Below are positions 7,450-14,832 of a stretch of DNA of 18,685 bases, in pieces (positions within the stretch are counted from its first letter, which is position 1; each line of letters begins with the position of its first letter). Source of the DNA: an uncultured Amylibacter sp. Lineage in GTDB: Bacteria; Pseudomonadota; Alphaproteobacteria; Rhodobacterales; Rhodobacteraceae. The position numbers and the translations under genes were made by a program. The notes below the pieces were generated by a model that had not been told where the DNA came from, made no database searches, and saw nothing but the letters and a program-made list of their open reading frames with translations. The stretch spans positions 1-18,685 of the forward strand of contig CALLAV010000223.1 of NCBI GenBank assembly GCA_938001995.1. The letters run 5' to 3'.

Positions 7450-10230
7450 TCATTCAGCCGCAATCGCATCCTCGACCTTCTCAACCTTCACAGCCGAAAA
7501 TTTGAACTCAGGGATTTTCCCATACGGGTCTAGTGCCGAGTTTGTCAGGATATTCGCCGCTGCTTCAACGTAAGCAAATGGCAAGAACACCATGTCTTCG
7601 GCCACTGCACGGTCCGCGCGGGCCATGGTCACAATGGACCCACGTTTCGTCGTCAATCGGATCATACCACCCGGCATCACACCCATATTTCGCAGTGTTT
7701 TTGGGTGCAGCGAACAGTTCGCCTCTGGCTCCAACCCATCCAAAACCGTCGCACGGCGGGTCATGGACCCTGTGTGCCAATGCTCAAGCTGACGACCCGT
7801 TGTCAAAATCATCGGGTACTCCGCATCTGGAACATCGTCAGGCGCAATAATGCTGGCAGGCGTGAACTTTGCACGCCCGTCTGGGCGCGGGAAGCCATCG
7901 CCAAACACAATCGGCTGACCGGGATCGGTTGGGGACAGCGACGGATAGGTTACCGCCTCGTTTTCCAACCGCTCCCATGTGATGTTGTCGAGGGACTTCA
8001 TCCCCATCTTCATCTCGGCAAACACTTGGCTGGGGTGCGTATACCCCCAATTTAGGCCCAAGCGATCTGCCAGCTCTGTGGTGATGGCCCAATCTTCGCG
8101 TGCTTCACCTGGCGGAGGCACCGCAGGGCGACCCATCTGTACCTGACGGTTTGTGTTGGTCACGGTCCCTGTCTTCTCGGCAAAGGCGCTCGCAGGCAGG
8201 ATCACATCGGCGTAGTTCGCAGTTTCGGTCAGGAAGATATCCTGCACGACCAGATGTTCCAACTTCGCAAGCGCATCGCGGGCGTGCTCCACATCAGGAT
8301 CGGACATGGCTGGGTTTTCACCAAGGATATACATGCCGCGAATATCGCCATCATGAACTGCATCCATAATCTCAACCACAGTCAGGCCTTTTTCAGCGCC
8401 GAAATCCACGTCCGAATTCCAAATCTCGTTGAAGGCGGATCGCACACCGTCTTCGCCAACAGGTTGATAATCTGGCAGGAACATCGGGATCATCCCTGCG
8501 TCAGACGCACCTTGCACGTTGTTCTGACCACGCAGCGGGTGCAGGCCCGCACCGGGGCGACCCACCTGCCCTGTCATCAGCGCAAGCGAGATCAAGCAGC
8601 GTGAATTGTCCGTGCCGTGGATGTGCTGGGAAATCCCCATGCCCCAGAAAATCATGCCCGCATTTGCATTCGCAAACAAACGTGCCACTTCTTTCAACTC
8701 TTCCGCTTCTACGCCGCAAATCTCTGCCATCTTCTCTGGCGGGAAATCCTTGAGGTGCGCTTTCTGCGCCTCCCAGTTTTCGGTGTAGGCTTCGATGTAC
8801 TGCTGGTCGTAAAGGTTCTCCTCGACAATCGTGTGCATGATCGCGTTCAGCATCGACACATCTGTACCAGGACGGAATTTCAAACGGTGCGTCGCGTATT
8901 TGCCAAGGCCAACGCCGCGCGGATCCATCACGATCAACTTACCGCCGCGTTTTGTGAACTGCTTAAAGAAGGTCGCCGCGACGGGGTGGTTTTCAATAGG
9001 GTTCGCCCCGATCACAATCGCCACATCTGCGTTTTCAATTTCGTTGAACGTCGCCGAAACCGCACCTGAACCAACATTTTCCATCAACGCCGCAACGGAT
9101 GACGCATGGCACAGCCGCGTGCAGTGGTCCACGTTGTTGTGGCCAAAGCCTTGGCGAATGATCTTCTGGAACAAATACGCTTCTTCGTTGGTACATTTTG
9201 CAGAACCAAAGCCCGCAATGGATTTCCCGCCCACATCATCGCGCAGCTTAGCCAAGCCGCCTGCGGCGAATGTCATCGCCTCTTCCCAGGATGCTTCGCG
9301 GAAAAAATCGAGCACATTGTCAGGATGCACATTCAAACCCTTGGCTGGTGCATCGTCACGACGGATCAGCGGTTTCGTCAGGCGGTGGTCATGGTGGATG
9401 TAATCAAAGCCGAAACGGCCCTTCACACACAAGCGGCCTTCATTCGCAGGACCATCGATGCCATCGACCCAAGCGACCTTGCCGTCTTTGACCTTCATAG
9501 AAACCTGACAACCCACACCGCAGAACGGGCAAACGGATTTCACTTCTTCGTCGTAATCTTTGCTGTCCCCAACCAGAAACTCATCAAGCGCTTTTGCTGG
9601 CATCAACGCACCTGTTGGACAGGCCTGCACACATTCGCCGCAGGCAACACAGGATGAATCGCCCATCGGGTCATTCATATCGAACACGATCTCGCTACCG
9701 CGCCCGCGTCCGGCCATACCGATCACATCGTTGACCTGCACTTCGCGACATGCACGCACACACAGATTACAGGAAATACAGGCATCAAGGTTCACGGACA
9801 TCGCAACATGGCTGTCATCGAGCAGCGGAATGCGGTCGTTTTCAATCTTGGGGAAGCGGCTTTCGGACACGCCGTTCAGATCGGCCATATCCCAGAAATG
9901 CGAGGATTTGTCGTGCGCTGTTTCACGCTCGGGCTGATCCGCCACCAGCATTTCCATAACCAACTTACGGGCTGTTTGCGCACGGTTGCTTTCGGACTTC
10001 ACCACCATCCCTTCGGACGGTTTGCGAATACAGGAGGCCACAAGCGTCCGTTCGCCGTCGACTTCGACCATACAGGCGCGACAGTTCCCGTCAGAGCGAT
10101 AGCCCTTTTCGCCCGAATGACACAGATGTGGAATCGTTGTGCCTTCGCGTTTTGCCACTTCCCAGATGGTTTCATCTGGACCAGCGACGACGACTTGACC
10201 GTCTAGCGTGAATTGAATTGCGTCGGCCAT
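7450..10230 (-). CDS. fdhA: Formate dehydrogenase alpha subunit (molybdopterin, Cys type)
   Basis: Oxidises formate to CO2 at a bis-MGD molybdenum or tungsten centre. The 926-residue order is an N-terminal [2Fe-2S] domain (C37, C50, C53, C67), two [4Fe-4S] ferredoxin motifs (C151/154/157/161 and C194/197/200/204), the molybdopterin-domain cluster (C234, C237, C241, C268), catalytic C374-H375 in DHCTRLCHASS, then MGD-binding domains. The His-Cys3 cluster found after the [2Fe-2S] domain in NuoG and in NAD-linked FdsA appears absent: the corresponding stretch near residues 98-118 has no cysteines. ATG 10230 has GGGAG at good spacing and begins the ferredoxin fold; an upstream in-frame ATG at 10320 is rejected. 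No beta or gamma subunit, fdhD or fdsC gene lies beside it, so the electron acceptor is not evident. Confidence 0.94.
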   Translation of the reverse strand: MADAIQFTLDGQVVVAGPDETIWEVAKREGTTIPHLCHSGEKGYRSDGNCRACMVEVDGERTLVASCIRKPSEGMVVKSESNRAQTARKLVMEMLVADQPERETAHDKSSHFWDMADLNGVSESRFPKIENDRIPLLDDSHVAMSVNLDACISCNLCVRACREVQVNDVIGMAGRGRGSEIVFDMNDPMGDSSCVACGECVQACPTGALMPAKALDEFLVGDSKDYDEEVKSVCPFCGVGCQVSMKVKDGKVAWVDGIDGPANEGRLCVKGRFGFDYIHHDHRLTKPLIRRDDAPAKGLNVHPDNVLDFFREASWEEAMTFAAGGLAKLRDDVGGKSIAGFGSAKCTNEEAYLFQKIIRQGFGHNNVDHCTRLCHASSVAALMENVGSGAVSATFNEIENADVAIVIGANPIENHPVAATFFKQFTKRGGKLIVMDPRGVGLGKYATHRLKFRPGTDVSMLNAIMHTIVEENLYDQQYIEAYTENWEAQKAHLKDFPPEKMAEICGVEAEELKEVARLFANANAGMIFWGMGISQHIHGTDNSRCLISLALMTGQVGRPGAGLHPLRGQNNVQGASDAGMIPMFLPDYQPVGEDGVRSAFNEIWNSDVDFGAEKGLTVVEIMDAVHDGDIRGMYILGENPAMSDPDVEHARDALAKLEHLVVQDIFLTETANYADVILPASAFAEKTGTVTNTNRQVQMGRPAVPPPGEAREDWAITTELADRLGLNWGYTHPSQVFAEMKMGMKSLDNITWERLENEAVTYPSLSPTDPGQPIVFGDGFPRPDGRAKFTPASIIAPDDVPDAEYPMILTTGRQLEHWHTGSMTRRATVLDGLEPEANCSLHPKTLRNMGVMPGGMIRLTTKRGSIVTMARADRAVAEDMVFLPFAYVEAAANILTNSALDPYGKIPEFKFSAVKVEKVEDAIAAE

Positions 10231-10257
10231 AGCGGAATCTCCCAGGACTGTAGGCAT

Positions 10258-10270
10258 TTGTATACATACA
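10258..10270. promoter_or_regulatory. Possible GntR/FadR-type operator upstream of formate dehydrogenase
   Basis: TTGTATACATACA contains the inverted repeat TGTAT-AC-ATACA, the general shape of operators bound by FadR-subfamily GntR regulators. It lies about 30 nt upstream of the fdhA start in the divergent gap. No clear -35/-10 pair could be placed beside it, and no regulator gene is adjacent, so this is a weak suggestion. Confidence 0.25.
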
Positions 10271-10430
10271 CCACAGCGCGCCGTTTTCGCAGCGTGGATA
10301 ATCGACATTTTCCCGTTCAATACCGTCGCTTCGCGCAGAAGTGACCCTGCGCATGCAATCGCCTCTACCCCTGCCCCCCTGAACCCTGCTAAGATTCACA
10401 CGAACCTCAAACGTCGAAATGGACCCGAAC

Positions 10431-10958
10431 ATGCGCCGCATTCTTGCATTAACTGCCTTTCTGGTTTCCCTGTCGGGCCTGCCCACACTGGCCGCTGATA
10501 TCACAGATTTCTTCGGAACCTTCACGGGCAGCGCCACTGTGACAAGCGGTAGCGTGAATGAAGACCGCGACATGAGCGTGACTGTTTCTGAAACGCCAAA
10601 GGGGTTTCAGTTGGAATGGACGTCCGTGATCTACAAAACCGATGGGCGCAAAAAGTCCAATGAGTATAAAATACTATTCGTCCCCACACAGCGCGACGGG
10701 GTTTTTTCCTCTGCGATGAAAGCAAATGTGTTCGGCAAGGCTGTGCCGCTCGACCCGCTTAAAGGGGATCCTTACGTTTGGGCGCGTTTGACCGGTAACA
10801 CGTTTAGCGTGTTTTCTTTGTTGATAGACGAAGACGGGAACTACATGGTCCAAGAATACCATCGTACGTTGGTAGAAGGTGGTTTGAACCTTGAATACAA
10901 CCGGTTCCGAGATGGCAAAGCACTAAAAACAGTCAACGCATTTTTAGCAAAGAGTTAG
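10431..10958 (+). CDS. Secreted/periplasmic hypothetical protein
   Basis: No family recognised. The N-terminus is a clear Sec signal peptide: MRR, a hydrophobic core, and a likely cleavage after the TLA at residues 19-21. The mature part, about 154 residues, is rich in alternating polar and hydrophobic strands and resembles a small beta-barrel or lipocalin-like fold (inference). There are no cysteines in the mature protein and no lipobox. An ATG at 10419 would add MDPN in front of the arginines; ATG 10431 gives a more typical signal peptide, but neither has a good Shine-Dalgarno. The gene diverges from formate dehydrogenase, and its stop overlaps the 3' end of the convergent SDR gene by 4 nt. 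Confidence 0.75.
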   Translation: MRRILALTAFLVSLSGLPTLAADITDFFGTFTGSATVTSGSVNEDRDMSVTVSETPKGFQLEWTSVIYKTDGRKKSNEYKILFVPTQRDGVFSSAMKANVFGKAVPLDPLKGDPYVWARLTGNTFSVFSLLIDEDGNYMVQEYHRTLVEGGLNLEYNRFRDGKALKTVNAFLAKS

Positions 10959-11743
10959 CGCTGCTCGGCCGTCTTTGATTTGTTCGCTGTCGGCTTTGGC
11001 TTATCCAAATCCGCCTTTCGCCCAAACACACGGTAATAGGCCCATGCGGGCAAGAAGTTCGCGCCGCGGAACAGCCACGAAAACATACGTGGGAAGTTGG
11101 TTTGGAACCGATTGGACCGCATGGCCGCGATCACATTATCTGCCGCCTCGTCAGGGCCCATTACAAAAGGCATGCTGAAATCATTCTTATCCGTCAGCCG
11201 CGTTTTTATGAAACCAGGGTTCACAAGCTGCACTTTCACGCCCGTATTGTGCAACTCCGCATACATATTTTCCGCCAAATGCATCATGCCAGCCTTGCTC
11301 GCCCCGTACCCGATTGCGCCGGGCAGGCCGCGAAAACCTGACAAGCTGCCGATCAAGACGACATGACCCGCATTGCGTTCTATCATCGCAGGAACGGTGG
11401 TTCCCATAACCCGCGCCGCGCCTGTAAAATTGATATCGCACATGGCCTCGACCGCTTCAGCGTCCCAATCCTTGGCATCCATTGGCCAGTAGACACCCGC
11501 AGCATAGATCACACCATCAACCTGCCCTACTTCAAAAGCCACGTCCTTTACTGCCTGCAAATCAGACACATCTAACGGATGCACCGTTGCTGCGGTCGGC
11601 AGGTCATCCGCCAGTTCTTGCAACCGCTCGCCATTGCGCGCGCTTAATGCCAGCTCGATCCCCGCCGCAGAGAGTTTGTGCGCAAGCGAGCGCCCCAACC
11701 CTTCAGAAGCACCAACCAGCCAATATCGCGCGCCCTGTTCCAT
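10955..11743 (-). CDS. Short-chain dehydrogenase/reductase (SDR), last gene of the sigma-E-controlled operon
   Basis: An NAD(P)-dependent oxidoreductase of 262 residues, classical SDR. The nucleotide-binding motif GASEGLG is at 11-17, the structural YAAG at 80-83, N105 in the helix before the active site, and the catalytic S133, Y146 and K150 (YGASK). The C-terminus carries a hydrophobic stretch (about 211-235) and a basic tail, which may hold it near a membrane. The start is coupled to the preceding gene through TAATG. Position in the operon with an FAD oxidoreductase and DUF1365 suggests a lipid or lipid-derived substrate formed under oxidative stress. From memory, an SDR also lies in the R. 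sphaeroides RSP_1087-1091 sigma-E operon. Substrate unknown. Confidence 0.9.
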   Translation of the reverse strand: MEQGARYWLVGASEGLGRSLAHKLSAAGIELALSARNGERLQELADDLPTAATVHPLDVSDLQAVKDVAFEVGQVDGVIYAAGVYWPMDAKDWDAEAVEAMCDINFTGAARVMGTTVPAMIERNAGHVVLIGSLSGFRGLPGAIGYGASKAGMMHLAENMYAELHNTGVKVQLVNPGFIKTRLTDKNDFSMPFVMGPDEAADNVIAAMRSNRFQTNFPRMFSWLFRGANFLPAWAYYRVFGRKADLDKPKPTANKSKTAEQR

Positions 11744-12303
11744 TAGGCATCAACCCTGCGCACGGTCGCGACAAGTTCGGCCACTTTAATACCGAACTTA
11801 CGCATCTGAGAGCGGTTCACGATGGTCCCGTTATCAAGCATGTACATCCAATCCGTTGTGTCCAATTCATGCCCACCAGCGGCATCTGCCAGCTTGATAC
11901 GGTATTTGAGTTCGATCGCGGACCCCATCTGCGTGCCTTGACCAACCCCAACTACATCTGGGGCTTCGGCCTCAAAGGTTCCATCGTTCTTGGACGTCAA
12001 AAACCATTCGCGCTTTTGCTTTGTCCCGCTGTCGAATTGGAAATTCTCTACTAAATAGCCCTTGTTGCCTTCCCATGACCCATGCGCCTCGGCCACAAAT
12101 CGGGATGTGACGCGACCCATTGGGCCGTAAAGAACGCCTTCCATAATCAGCGGCCCATTCAGGTGTGTGCGAATATCAAACTCGGGCCCGCCATTCGCAT
12201 AATCCTGCGGCTTTTGCGCCTTAAAGCCGACAAATCGCAGCATCAAGGTAACGCTCAGCAGCACAGCCACCGCGCCCATCAAAAACATCATTAAGTCAGA
12301 CAT
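11743..12303 (-). CDS. DUF3833 family protein
   Basis: A 186-residue protein with one N-terminal membrane segment (about 5-25) followed by a soluble domain. The mature part shows the DUF3833 pattern: the KAQKPQDYANGGPEFD region (about 29-44), LNGPLIMEGVLYGPMGRV (48-65), a central G-W-E motif, DTTDWMYMLDNG and the NRSQMRKFG near 162-170. Biochemical function is unknown. It is commonly found near SDR and DUF1365 genes in ChrR-controlled clusters (from memory). The ATG has an excellent AGAGGAG site and overlaps the MFS gene by 8 nt. The stop shares a base with the SDR start. An inner-membrane-anchored periplasmic protein acting on lipid is a reasonable guess only. Confidence 0.87.
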   Translation of the reverse strand: MSDLMMFLMGAVAVLLSVTLMLRFVGFKAQKPQDYANGGPEFDIRTHLNGPLIMEGVLYGPMGRVTSRFVAEAHGSWEGNKGYLVENFQFDSGTKQKREWFLTSKNDGTFEAEAPDVVGVGQGTQMGSAIELKYRIKLADAAGGHELDTTDWMYMLDNGTIVNRSQMRKFGIKVAELVATVRRVDA

Positions 12304-13540
12304 ATTGAGTCTCCTCTATCGGTGTCCAATACAGAACAGCCAAAGCAAAAATTTTCAGAACGCAGGGAATGACCGCATAGGTGATGGTCAGAACCATCAG
12401 GACCTGCGGCGGGTTCACTTCGCGAGTAGAGAACCCTGCATTGTCTAGGGCAGGCAAAACCGTGACTGCCGCCAGCGCGAGCGTGAACTTCGCGCAGAAA
12501 TTCCAAAGGCCAAAGGCTTGTCCGCCACCCCGATGCACCAGCTTCACACGCTGGCTGAACATGGCGGGCAACAGCGTCATGTCAGCGCCAAGTGCCGCAC
12601 CCGAAAACAGGCAGATCGCGGCAAAAGCCCAAACATCGCCCTCCCCCAGTGTGATCGCAAAGCTAAAGGTCACGATTGCCATCAGCATCCCAACCATTAG
12701 CGTCCATTTTGCACCCTTATGGTGTGCTACTTTCGCCCAAACTGGCACGCTAGCCGCAGCTGCTAAGAAAAATAGCAGCAACAATGGACCAGCACTGTCA
12801 GCACTGCCAAGGCGGTATTCAACGAAGAACAAAAACAGGCTCGAACTGACCGCTGCAGGGGCCGCATTCAACAGCCCCACGACCAGCAACTGGCGCAAGA
12901 CGGGATCGGCCAGCAATTCGCGCAGATTTGTCGGCTCCACTAGAGTTTTGCCCTGCCATTCATGCACCATCATCGCCGCCCCCACGGCGGCAAAGGCCGC
13001 AAACACAATCGCAAACGCCGCCATTGGCGCACCGAAACCGAAGCTAAGAAAGATGGTCGGCATGATGGCAGCAAGACAGATGCCGATCAGCGCACCGCTT
13101 TCGCGCCAGCCAGCAAGGCGCACATGCCCGTCGTCACCGATGGCATCGCCTTTGGCAACGCCGCGCGCGTAAAACAAGATCGACAGGGCGCTAAACGCCG
13201 TGAACAACACAGCCAGACACAAGATGAACCATACCAAAGGATTGATCGGAGCAGGCACAGCGAACAGTGCCACCATTGCGGCTGCCAACAGGGCTGTCAT
13301 GGCCCCGGCAAATGCACCGCGCCACTGGCCCAGATGATCGACCACCCAACCAAGGATCGGGTCTTGGATAAAGTCCAATAACCGCAGCCCCAAAAGCGCT
13401 GAAGCAATTGCAGTCAACGAAACATCATACTGATCCACATAAAACTTGGGCGCATGGATATAGAGCGGCAATCCAGCCGCCGCTAAGACCCCTGCAAAGG
13501 TTGCATACCGATGCAAGCCCATGTTCGATGCTGCGTTCAT
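12296..13540 (-). CDS. MFS/GPH-family transporter
   Basis: An integral membrane protein of 414 residues with about 11-12 hydrophobic segments and a cytoplasmic loop near the middle, typical of MFS permeases of the GPH (MelB-like) kind. The motif YVDQYDVSLTAIASALLGLRLLD region near 34-56, leading to DFIQDPILGWVVDH, matches the GPH family signature with D-P in the second/third helix. The ATG follows the stop of the chalcone-isomerase-like gene directly (TAAATG), with CGGAG upstream. In R. sphaeroides a GPH-type symporter sits in the equivalent sigma-E operon (from memory). The substrate is unknown; export or flipping of a lipid-related product is possible but speculative. Confidence 0.88.
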   Translation of the reverse strand: MNAASNMGLHRYATFAGVLAAAGLPLYIHAPKFYVDQYDVSLTAIASALLGLRLLDFIQDPILGWVVDHLGQWRGAFAGAMTALLAAAMVALFAVPAPINPLVWFILCLAVLFTAFSALSILFYARGVAKGDAIGDDGHVRLAGWRESGALIGICLAAIMPTIFLSFGFGAPMAAFAIVFAAFAAVGAAMMVHEWQGKTLVEPTNLRELLADPVLRQLLVVGLLNAAPAAVSSSLFLFFVEYRLGSADSAGPLLLLFFLAAAASVPVWAKVAHHKGAKWTLMVGMLMAIVTFSFAITLGEGDVWAFAAICLFSGAALGADMTLLPAMFSQRVKLVHRGGGQAFGLWNFCAKFTLALAAVTVLPALDNAGFSTREVNPPQVLMVLTITYAVIPCVLKIFALAVLYWTPIEETQYV

Positions 13541-14071
13541 TTAGCTGGCTCCGCGCAACCGTTGTGCACCGCGTGCATCACGCGATGTGGGGGCCAACCA
13601 GATACCAAAGAACCGCTGACGCAGGTTCGGATAGCTCATGGTACAGCTTTTGCGCCCGTTCACATACAGGGCCACTTTGCTGGCAGTTTCAGCAACGCCC
13701 GTTATACGCGTGCCTTTGTCTACATCCACCAAACACTTGGTCAGTTGCTTTTCCAAACTCGCGTGTTTTGCAGGGGAACTGCCTTCAACCCGCGCGATTT
13801 CTTCGACGGAAGAACGGGCAAGCACTTCGCGAGTGAACGGATACAGATAGCTAATAGTCAGCGCGAACTGTTGATCGAAGCTGAACTTGCCAGGTTTGCT
13901 GGTCCACAGCTCAGCATTGAACAGTTTGAACCCCCAATACCGTGCAGTGTGCTTGCCCTGCAATTGCGGCGTCGAGATTTGGCTTTCTACCTCTTTGGGG
14001 GCCGCCATCGCTGGGGCCACTGATACCGCCGCAACCAGAGCAGCTGCGAGCATCGTTTTGAACATCTTCAT
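13541..14071 (-). CDS. Chalcone isomerase-like periplasmic protein
   Basis: A 176-residue protein with a Sec signal peptide (MKMFK, a hydrophobic alanine/valine core, AMA cleavage near residue 23). The mature part resembles the bacterial chalcone-isomerase-like domain: GKHTARYWGFKLFNAELW (about 39-56), the SYLYPFTREVLARSSVEEI region, and a conserved late segment NGRKSCTMSYPNLRQRFFGIWL (about 138-159). Plant enzymes of this fold bind flavonoids or fatty acids; the bacterial members are not enzymatically defined, and fatty-acid binding would fit this operon (inference). Start and stop are coupled to both neighbours, ATGA with DUF1365 and a direct junction with the MFS gene. Confidence 0.82.
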   Translation of the reverse strand: MKMFKTMLAAALVAAVSVAPAMAAPKEVESQISTPQLQGKHTARYWGFKLFNAELWTSKPGKFSFDQQFALTISYLYPFTREVLARSSVEEIARVEGSSPAKHASLEKQLTKCLVDVDKGTRITGVAETASKVALYVNGRKSCTMSYPNLRQRFFGIWLAPTSRDARGAQRLRGAS

Positions 14072-14832
14072 GAAGATACCTCCGTTTCAGGTGCGACAGG
14101 GCGCGCGCGAAAGCCCGCACCCTTCCACCACAATCGCACCGCTTGCCAATGGATCAGCGCAAGCACCCGCAGCGACCCGAGGGGCCGCGCGACAGCTGCG
14201 CCGATAATGGAACTGTTTGTCATCTTTTGGCGGCGTCCGTGGAACGTCGCATACACACCGCTTTCGGCACTGCGGTAGTCAATAACAATGCCAACATGTT
14301 CATCCGTCACATCAAAGCGAAAGGTGTATTCCCCCGCGATAGGTTGGAACGGTGACACATGAAAAATCTTCTGAGCCTTTAAACGATCCGTTGGCAGGAT
14401 CGGGCTAAGGTCTTTGTGATAACACAAGTAGGAATGGCGATCCCCGTAGGTGTTGTTCACCTCGGCGATAACCATACGCAGCACGTCGGACGTATCATAG
14501 ACGAGCCAAAAAGCGACGGGGTTGAACACATGACCCCATACCCGTGGCTGGGCGAGCAAAAGAATGCGGCCTTTGGTCAAACCTTCAAATCCGTGGTCTG
14601 TCAAAACTTCGCGTACCCAATCGAGCCCGCGTCCGTTGCCCCGTTCACCACCGTGATCCACATCATAAAGCGCGGTCACGTTGCCCTTGTTGCGCGAAAA
14701 AAGGCGCGGGCTTTCGGCGTTGGACGCCAAATCCGTCAGCACATAATCCACACGGTAGCGGAACGCGTTTTTGATCGCGCCGTGTCTGCCGTGGTAGGTG
14801 TGGCCACAGATATGATCGGGGCTCATGCCCAT
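14068..14832 (-). CDS. DUF1365 family protein
   Basis: A 254-residue DUF1365 protein, near the usual family length. Conserved segments are HTYHGRHGAIKNAFRYRVDY (11-30), LDWVREVL (70-77), and RVWGHVFNPVAFWLVYD (96-112), plus VSPFQPIAGEYTF (about 155-167). Function is not biochemically settled in general. In proteobacteria it sits beside an FAD amine-oxidase-like gene, often with a cyclopropane-fatty-acid-synthase-like methyltransferase, and is linked to fatty-acid modification under singlet oxygen stress (from memory). Two starts are possible: 14832, or 14826, which gives an ATGA overlap with the upstream stop. Its own stop overlaps the chalcone-isomerase-like gene by ATGA. Confidence 0.9.
   Translation of the reverse strand: MGMSPDHICGHTYHGRHGAIKNAFRYRVDYVLTDLASNAESPRLFSRNKGNVTALYDVDHGGERGNGRGLDWVREVLTDHGFEGLTKGRILLLAQPRVWGHVFNPVAFWLVYDTSDVLRMVIAEVNNTYGDRHSYLCYHKDLSPILPTDRLKAQKIFHVSPFQPIAGEYTFRFDVTDEHVGIVIDYRSAESGVYATFHGRRQKMTNSSIIGAAVARPLGSLRVLALIHWQAVRLWWKGAGFRARPVAPETEVSS

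Noticed and set aside
8831..9657. Plus-strand open frames opposite formate dehydrogenase
   Set aside because: They are shadows of the cluster-binding and molybdopterin domains, which carry clear motifs on the minus strand.
10231..10320. In-frame 30-residue N-terminal extension of formate dehydrogenase starting at 10320
   Set aside because: The ATG at 10230 has a good GGGAG site and begins the ferredoxin-like domain; the extension has no domain character and runs through the candidate operator.
10333..10352. GCGCAG...CTGCGC inverted repeat in the fdhA divergent gap
   Set aside because: Six-bp GC arms with an 8-nt loop are expected by chance in GC-rich DNA, and there is no T tract or promoter link.
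12381..13172. Plus-strand open frame of 263 codons opposite the MFS gene
   Set aside because: It is Ser/Thr/Pro/Ala-rich low-complexity sequence typical of the complement of membrane-protein codons.
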